Under the pieces are notes generated by a model, which saw only the letters and a program-made list of their open reading frames with translations, had not been told where the DNA came from and ran no database searches. This document shows positions 55,883 through 64,000 of a stretch of DNA of 64,000 bases, one piece after another; position 1 is the first letter of the stretch, and each line of letters begins with the position of its first letter. Source of the stretch: Piromyces finnis (Eukaryota > Neocallimastigomycota > Neocallimastigomycetes > Neocallimastigales > Neocallimastigaceae); the NCBI GenBank assembly GCA_002104945.1, contig MCFH01000012.1, positions 787,501 through 851,500 on the forward strand. The letters are read 5' to 3'. The position numbers and the translations under genes were made by a program.

Positions 55883-58800
55883 TTATTTTTGTTGATGAAT
55901 ATTAGACATCGCTATACCAACACCTAATGGGTCAATGGTTGTAATCCATTGGATCATATCTTTTTTATTTGAAGCTTGTAAAATTACACTATGGTATTGG
56001 GTATAAACTTCAAAAACAAATTCTTTATTCATGGTCTTCTTCAGTTCTTGATTATAACTAACCTTGGCATCCAATAAATTAATTACATCAATAATATCTA
56101 CCATATTTTTATTCTTATAAATGTAAAGATACGGTCTCTGAATAACAACATACGATTTAAACCATGAGCTTTCATTAACAACTTCGACTTCTGGATCTGG
56201 ATAATAAAGATATCCTTTCCGTTGAATAAGAGTGGTATACCTTATCTTGGAAAATTCCGGAGTGTAATACAATAAACTTTCATTCTTGACGGCATCTGCT
56301 TGATCTTCTTTACGATCCAAATAGAAACAACGTTTAATAATTCTATTTTTAAAGATGGTGCAATTCTTCCAAAGGTAAATAACACTAATGTATTTATCGG
56401 CATTACGAATAGGTGATCTTACAGAGGGTGAGGTTGGAATTCTAAAGCTAAATGTATGATCATCTTCTACTTCTTCCACTTCTTCTTTTTCTTCTTTCTT
56501 TTGCTTTTGACGAGCACAATCCTCAATGTAAAGATATTGTCGAGAAAATTCGGCCATTTGATTATTTCTTCTCTTCTTCATCATATTGATTGATTGTAAA
56601 ATGAGATATTCGGCATTCAAAAATTTCAAAAGACCAAGAACTTCTTGTCCTCGAACATACACCTCTTCTTTTGGTAATTGTAAAAGACAATTCTTTTGTC
56701 CATCCTCATCTTTATTCAAAATTAAATTAAAGGTTTCTACATATTGCTTGGTAATATAATTGGATTTAGAAAATAGAGAGGTAAAGATGTTTGAGGATTC
56801 TTGACGATTTTGAATGATAAGGGCAATATCCATCGTCATTTTACATGAATCATTTATTCTTATATTGTTGAACGGATTGTTGGCCTTTTCCTCATCATGA
56901 CAATAATCCTTCACGTCAATTTTGATGCCACTTGGAGTAGGTTGACCTTCAAAACTAACATCAAATTCAACCCTTACAACAATCTTTGTCTCTTTTTCCG
57001 TTTCCTTGTTCAAAAAGAGACTTTCGTGAAGCGAGGAATCCCAAGCATAGGTAGAAACAAGAGAACGCTTTCCACTCTTATATATTCCTTGGGTTTGATT
57101 CTTAAGAGGGACAAGAGATACTGGTTTGCATTGATCATACGTAAAGGACGGTTCATACAACTTTTTACTTTTAATACCAGTCTTTCTAATATCACTAAGA
57201 GAAAAGGATTTAATACACTTGATCGGTAGAGAATCCCCAGAGGTGTGTATGATTTCTAATTCTATACGACGTTGGAGTCCTTGGTGAATAAGGAAAGCAC
57301 CTAAATCATCGGAAGAAAGATATTGTACATTTACTGGTTCATAGGTTCCATCAGCAGATAACTCACAAATTTTTAAAGAAACAATAATATTATGACGATA
57401 TATATTGATGGATTCTAACGGTATTTCTGATATAATAGATGCTTTTCTTGAAAGAGTTTCTGGTTCATTAACACCAAGTGAATCGGATTTTGAAGAAAAT
57501 TTCTTAAAGGTTTTACTGGCCTTTCTAATGATGGTTCGCTTTCTTCTCATTTGTGGTAAATCTGTATCAGGATTAAAGCCTTCAATAATATTAGATCTAC
57601 GCTTTACGGTCAGTGAGAAGGATGAAAATCTATTTTTTAATCTTTTTAAAGTACCACCACCATTTTCATTTTCTTTATTCAATGTTTGTTGAGAAGGAGA
57701 TTGAGTGGGTAATTGAGATTCTGATGAATCGGTCAGTGTAGTTGGATCATCTTCTGATGAAGATAAATGGGAAGTCATATTTTCTGTTGATTCATTCTCA
57801 TTTATGGTAAAGATCTCATTATCATTAAATTCCTTTAACGATCCTACATTGTAGACATTTTCATTATCATTGTGTTCTTTTCCCAATTCTACAAAAGGTT
57901 CATTGTTGTTACTGAGTTTATTTACCGATTCTACATTACTATTATCTATATTTTTACTTTCTTCATTTGTTGCTTTTTCATTTTCTTTATTTTCACTATC
58001 ATTCATGTTGGTTTGATCAACAATCTTTTCAACCGTTTTGTTTTCAATACCATCCTTAGAATCACCATCCTCTTGAATAATAAATTCTTTATAATCAAGG
58101 TTCTCTTTTGTGTAGAGATCATTGATGAAAGAAGATACAGTACCTTCAGGTTTACTACCAAAAATTTCAAATCGAAGATAGCCATACTTTAAATTACGTA
58201 AAATATTTTTGGTCACGTGTAAATGAATGGTTTGAGAATAATTAAATAAAATGGCATTATCTTTAAATCCTGTTTTAATATTCGTCGTGAATAAGGATTC
58301 ATTATCCTCATCTTGTTGACTTTTTTCTTGTAATCCATTACTAGTGGTTGATCTTTTATTTGCCTTTTTCTTATTCTTTACCTTTAGTTTTTTATTAAAA
58401 TCACTTGTATTAAATTGACAATGAACTTGAGTGTATTCATCTTCGGAGATTCCTTCAATTTTTTCTATAATAATATCAAAGTATAATTCGGTTCCTACTT
58501 TTATACTACTTTTATTCATTGGTAAAGTAGATGGAGGTTTAAGTCTATTATTAGATATATTTTCTTCTTTCTCATCATCATCATCATCATCATCACCATT
58601 AGCTTCGGCTTCTTCACTATTTTCAATTCTTTCTTTAGGATAATGACTACCTTCAGAAGAAGGTTCTGAATTCTTTTCCATATAAGAGTCATTTCCATGT
58701 TCATTTTCAGTCGTAATATATTCATCTTCTACAGCATCATAGATAGATAAAAATTTTATTGATAAATATCCTTTTCGTCTACCTGTTTGCCATTCTATAA

Positions 58801-61800
58801 TTGGTAATCTAAAGGTATAATTGATATCATATTTTGAATATAATAAACTGGATAATAAACATTTTGAATAACCTACAAGCATAAATGGACATTTACAATT
58901 TTCTCTAAATGGATCAATCATGTTGTTATATGGATCATATACTATTTTGTTATTTAAAATATTTGATTCATATATAACCTTCATCTAAAATCAATGAAAA
59001 AAAAAAAAAAAAGAAATTTTATAAATTAAAATAAGTATATATACATATAAAATAAATTTAAAATTAAAATAGAAAAAAAAAAAAAGAGGTTATTAACTTA
59101 CTTGATTTAATCGATCTAAAAATTCGTTCAATGACCAATAATAAATTTTGTTATTTCCACCATCAATAACTTTAATAATTAAGCGATACGGATATTCTTT
59201 AGCAAAATGTTCTGACCTTCTACTAAATGAATGAATATAAGCATCATTTTCTTTTTTAATTTTTGATAAATCTTCAAACACTTCATTAACTTTGATTTCA
59301 CTAATGGTAACATCATGTTCTAAAGAAATTTCCCAAAATGATTTAGGTAGTGGATAAATATCATTTGTAACGATAAATTGATAAACAATATTCATATTTA
59401 ATTCTTTACTTATGATATTTGCTTGTTTTATGTTCATTTGATTTTTTGTAATAGCTTCCGATAATTTAACAAAATTTCTGGATTTCCAGAAATTGAAAAA
59501 TTTTTCCATTAATGCCTGTGGATCCCGTTCAATACCATCAATGAGTTGAAAATGATTAAGGTAAGCACGATCACCTCTTTCATCCATTTTACCATTTCTA
59601 AATAATAAACTTTTCTTATGAGTAGGTGAAAGTGTTGGTGATGCTTCGCCACTAAAATATTGAGGATTTATCGTGTAATCCTTCAATTCTAAATTAGTAG
59701 TACTGGCATTATACTTTTGAAATTCATGTTTAAAAATATTAAATGGTTTTTGTCGACTATTAGCATAGCTTAATGAATGAGATCTACGATCACGAGTTTC
59801 CATTTTAAATTTATTAAATGAAGTATTTGCTAAGCGAGTAAAATCATCACTACATCTTTTATTGCTATTACTGTTAGCATCTTGGATGAGTATATTAGGA
59901 AAGCCTGAAGGATCGAAACTCTTATTTGAACCATTATCTGAAAATTGTTTAAGCGAACTTATGGATAATTTAGATTTCAAACTTGGTGAATATTTACCAC
60001 CATTATTCTCTTTATTCAAATAAGAATAATTAGTAATAATATTGCTTAGCATGGTATTAATATGAGCATTACGTTTTTCAAATTTACTAATATCAGGTCT
60101 CATTTGTTTATAGGAAACACTACTACTTGTTGTACTTGTTGTTTCATCATTTGTTTGAATTTCTGCAATACTATCAGCACTACTAATAGCTGCACTATAA
60201 ATACCTTCCCTATTTAATTTTTCTCTTTGTGCATAATACCAATCCTTATCACACGATGATAATGTGGAAAAATCAGATATTGTATCTTCAGCATCATTAA
60301 TATTAGAATTATATTTTTCAATTAAATTGCGCTCTTTTCTGGCTTCTTCTGGGTTAATAAATCTAAAAACATGATATTCACCTATAATTACTCTATAACC
60401 TGATTTTAATACCTATATACATTATTTAAATAAATATTAATATAAAAAAAATTCAATGTTTTATTGAATAATAATAAAAACAAAATATAAATGATTAATG
60501 AAATGATTCAAATTATAAGAATAAAAATAAAATATAAATTATTATTGAAATGATTCAAATTACAAGAATAAAAATAAAATAAAAATGATTAATGAAATAA
60601 TTCAAGTTATAAGGATAAAAACAAAATCATTAAAATAGAAATATCTGGTGATTCAATTTATATGATAAAAATAAAATCTATAAAATAAGAAGACGGATTT
60701 AATTTATAATCAAGAAAGAAAAAAAAAAAAAACTTACTCTTGGCTTATAAATTCGACGACCATTAACCAATGTAATAGCATTATTTTCAGAGTTTGGATA
60801 AAGCGTTACAGTACCATTATTATTTTCGAAATAACAATGATTATCCTTAACATTAACACCGGTTAATAATATTTCAGCATTGGTACTAACTTTATATTTT
60901 CCAACTCGTGTTATACCTGGTCTAATTTGATATAAGAGACATTCTGACATTAAAGGATCTTCATTGAGATTAACAAGATGGGGTATTTTCTGTGGTGAAC
61001 GTAATCCTAAAATGTCATTCTTTTTACCCAATGTAATACCTAGATCTTCCAACGCATTTTCCCTTTGTTTATGAATATTCTCAGATTCTCTTAATTTCTC
61101 CTCCCAAGACATATTTAATTCATTTACTAATTTTTCATTAGCACTTAATAAATCTTGCAATTCGGAAACATTTTGAGAGTCTTGATTGAGGGATTCCATT
61201 TTTTTCATAGATTCTAATTCCTTTTTGAGACTTTCTACTTCCTTTTTAAGTTCATCAACGAGCTTCATATTATTTGATTCATTAATAACAGCTGTATTAA
61301 CAACACGTTTAGCTCTTTCAGCAAATCGTAATGTAGATAATGTTTCTTCATAATTTACATCTGCTGGTGATATAGCTGCAATAACTACCGTTTTACTGTT
61401 ACCACCCAATGAATCCTTTAAGAGCCATGTCAATACCGAATCTCTATAAGGGATATGATATTCGGGTGTAGCACGTCCAGATTTTAGTCTTGGACTTTTT
61501 ACTATTGAAGATGATGAACTATTTCCTGAAGATATATTTTTTGCTGATTGTTCAGCCAATGCTGATATTACTTTACCTAGCGTTGTTAAAGATTTGTTAA
61601 TATTAACACCTTCTTTTAAACGAACTCCTGTATTTTTTGTACTATTAATTCGTTCACTGCCTGCTAAATCAACAAATGATACTCTTGATTCTTTTTGTGT
61701 GGTTACATTAGTTTCTTTATTAATATGTTTTTGTGTTAATTTTATTGTAAATACTGCATGAGATCTACTAGAAACTTCATTCATTTTTGTTGATGCCACT

Positions 61801-62423
61801 GTTCTTGATTTATTACCTTCATCCATAACATTTATAATTTCATCATGTGAAGTGACAAGTAATTTTGATAAATCTTCAACATACGGACCTAGTATTGGAT
61901 GTTCTCTAACTCTTAAATTTTCCTTATTTGAAGGATTTAATAAATCCCTTACTCTTTCACAATAAATCTCAATATAACTAACCTCTACCAGAAAGGTTAA
62001 GTTTTCATCTCTATTATTTTTTATTCTTCTAAACATATCTTCACAAGCCAACGGTATTATACCCTTATCTTCATTATGACCCATCATTGTATAACTTTTT
62101 CCTGCTCCTGTTTGTCCATAAGCAAAAATGCATGTATTATATCCCATAAAAGCATGATCTAATAATTCTTTTCCGAGGTCATCATATATTATTTTTTGTG
62201 ATGCATATTGTTCATGTTCTTTATTAAACGACCAAAAACAATGATCAAAACAAAAAGTTTTTATTATTACATCATCATTTGTTTTTGCATATATTTGATT
62301 ATTAGGTACTTGCTTTTCTATTGATACGGTATTATCCTTGAAAGACACTATGCATTTTGTATTCTTTTTTATTTCTCTTCTATTAAAAGGTCTAACACGC
62401 ACTGCCACTTTTACGGAAGACAT
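55883..62423 (-). CDS. kinesin-3 (Unc104/KIF1-type) motor with FHA and PH domains
   Basis: Three long exons, 62423-60738, 60412-59102 and 58984-55883, give 2,032 residues with every junction in phase. The motor domain is N-terminal: VKVAVRVRPFNRRE at 4-17, P-loop GQTGAGKS at 103-110, SSRSHAVF and DLAGSERI near residues 220-255. A coiled-coil neck follows, then an FHA domain (about 495-590, with PGITRVGK and the motif VNGRRIYKPR at the first splice). The middle has long Ser/Asn/Glu-rich linkers, including a run of seven Asp. A DUF3694-type segment (SGKRSLVSTYAWDSSLHESL) lies near residue 1640, and a C-terminal PH domain (about 1910-2025) near GWITTIDP-like MIQWITTIDPLG. Kinesin-3 moves vesicles and endosomes along microtubules, and the PH domain binds phosphoinositides. 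Fungal Unc104 homologues are usually about 1,600-1,800 residues; the extra length is low complexity. Confidence 0.95.
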
Positions 62424-64000
62424 CTTATATTTATATATTGCTTTTTTTTTATTTCTTTAAAAATATAAAAAGAATATTATATTGTTTTTGCTTTTATTAA
62501 ATTATATTTATTTTTTGGATTTATTCTTTTTCTTATCTTTTATTTTGGTTTTACTTTCTATCTTTAAATTTTAAATGTTTTTTTTTTTTACTGCTTTAAA
62601 ATTTTGTTTATTTTACATATGTTTTAAATCAGTTAAAATGCTTATTTTACATATTTTTCAATGACTTTTATCAATAAAAAGTTTTTATTATAATAAAATT
62701 TTACTGATAAACAGTTGATGTATACAATGTTGTCTATTAAAAAAAAAAGATTTACTTGATATTATATTAATATAAAAGTATTGTTTAACTATATATAATA
62801 AATATTAATAAATGAAATCTAAGTTGATTTTATATGTGTTCTTTTTTATTTTGATATATTTAAATATTAATATGTTGTAATTTATTTATTAAGAAATGTG
62901 TATTTTATTATATTAAATTATTTTAATATTTCTTTACTGAGTAATTTCAATTTATTGAGTTTTTTTTTTTTTTTACTAAGCAATCAAATATACGTTTCTT
63001 TTTTGAAATTGGAATTCAATAATATTTTATAGTTTTATTTCTTGTAAAAATAATTTTTAATTATTGTATTTTGAATATTAAAACTATAATATTAAAAGGT
63101 TAATACATTGTTAAAATATTGAGTTGATTGCGTTTATAGTAATTGGTGCAACAAATATATAAATTATTTTTAAAAATTTAAAGACAAGTTTAAAATGCAT
63201 TAGTTATTTTTTTTTTAAATATCAATAAATTAATAAATAGAAAATAGAAAATAGAATATAATAAATAATAAAAAAAATAATGTTTTAAATGGTGAAAATT
63301 AATCTTTATATAAAATTTTGAAATTCTTTTTTTTACTTATAAAATATTGATATTAATAATTATTGGTATTGAATAACAATCATTTATGTTGATAATAATA
63401 ATACAAGATTGTTATTATTAATAAATTGATTACAAATTTTTATCTTATATGTAAAATATATTATAGATATTATGATAGAAAGAAGGTTCAGATAAAAAGA
63501 TTAATTGTGAAATTCAATAAAAAAAATTGTTTCTTTAAATATGTAACAAGTTTTATTTGTTTAAATAATTGTTTTCCTTTTACATATGTATTTGAAAATA
63601 ATAAACATTCTGAATCATAGTTATGATTTATATATATAAATCTTTATTAAAAGCTTATTGCTTTTTTTAAATAACATTTCATTGTTTAATTTCTTATAAA
63701 AAAAATGAAATTACTTACACTTATTTAAACAAATTATTTTCTTTAATTCTTTTTTCTTTTTTTTTTTTTTAATTTCTGTTACTGAATATTTTAAAAGTAA
63801 CTTTTATTTAATTAACTAAACCTTGTTTTTTTTTGTTGTTGTTGTTGCTGCTGTTATTATTGTTTTTGTTGTTACTGTTGTTGAATTTTATGTAAAAGAA
63901 AAAAAAACAAGTTTAGAAGAAAAAAAAGAAAAAGAAAAAAAGAAAAAGAAAACAAGATAATATTATATTTCGTTATATTCTCTTTTTTTTTTTTTTTTTT
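62424..64000. other. intergenic region upstream of the kinesin gene, no gene seen
   Basis: A/T-rich spacer with the kinesin promoter at its left end. The 64-codon frame at 63,426-63,620 lies in unbiased A/T DNA and is not supported. Near the right edge are GTT/GCT repeats (63,834-63,882), an A/G-rich tract and a terminal T run. Confidence 0.5.

Noticed and set aside
57405-58192. Plus-strand frames inside the kinesin gene
   Set aside because: Antisense shadows of a long exon; the minus strand has clear DUF3694 and PH motifs and continuous phase.
63426-63620. 64-codon plus-strand frame near the right edge
   Set aside because: No protein-like composition, no splice context and surrounded by A/T tracts.

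Overview
This is a nuclear genome fragment from an intron-bearing eukaryote with extreme A+T content. Intergenic DNA and introns are almost pure A/T with long homopolymers and AAT/ATT microsatellites. Introns are short with GTAAGT/GTATGT-like donors, and proteins carry Asn and Gln runs. Fungal-type Trs65, RSC9-like and Nup82/88 proteins sit beside flagellar genes (IFT140, an MDM1-like protein) and a kinesin-3. Together these point to a zoosporic fungus, most probably an anaerobic gut fungus (Neocallimastigomycota). That assignment is an inference from composition and gene content.

Layout, left to right: (1) the 3' end of an unrecognised Asn-rich gene (1-603, +). (2) A nine-exon TRAPPII Trs65-like gene (1664-4791, -). 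(3) A very intron-rich IFT140 gene (about 31 exons, 7697-15417, -) with a possible extra terminal exon at 7012-7044. (4) A 16-exon double-FtsX permease (16276-21815, +). (5) A prokaryote-type cytidylate kinase (22681-23818, -). (6) An MDM1-like microtubule protein (26040-27658, +). (7) RNA polymerase II subunit RPB9 (28219-29334, -). (8) UDP-N-acetylglucosamine pyrophosphorylase (31283-33635, -). (9) An ARID/RFX/zinc-finger RSC9-type remodeller subunit (36265-39945, +). (10) Nup88/Nup82 (40800-44753, -). (11) A repeat-rich accessory stretch of about 7.5 kb with a decayed copy and an intact copy of an unrecognised gene, orphan coding remnants and a duplicated CCAAT-palindrome block (about 45.1-52.4 kb). 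(12) A nucleolin/Nsr1-like two-RRM gene (52457-53760, +) whose reading frame appears to need a one-nucleotide exon. (13) A kinesin-3 (Unc104/KIF1 type) of about 2,030 residues (55883-62423, -).

The genes are mostly housekeeping or cytoskeletal and do not form an operon-like pathway. Two or three (IFT140, the MDM1-like gene, perhaps the kinesin-3) fit the flagellum and basal body of zoospores. UAP1 makes the precursor for cell-wall chitin. RPB9, RSC9 and the nucleolin-like protein serve transcription, chromatin and ribosome biogenesis. For Trs65, the permease, the kinase, the MDM1-like gene, RPB9, UAP1, RSC9 and the kinesin, I joined exons by hand and the summed lengths are exact multiples of three. 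IFT140 and NUP88 exon edges are approximate. The nucleolin-like model closes only if a one-nucleotide exon is included. No tRNA, rRNA, CRISPR array or intact transposon was seen.
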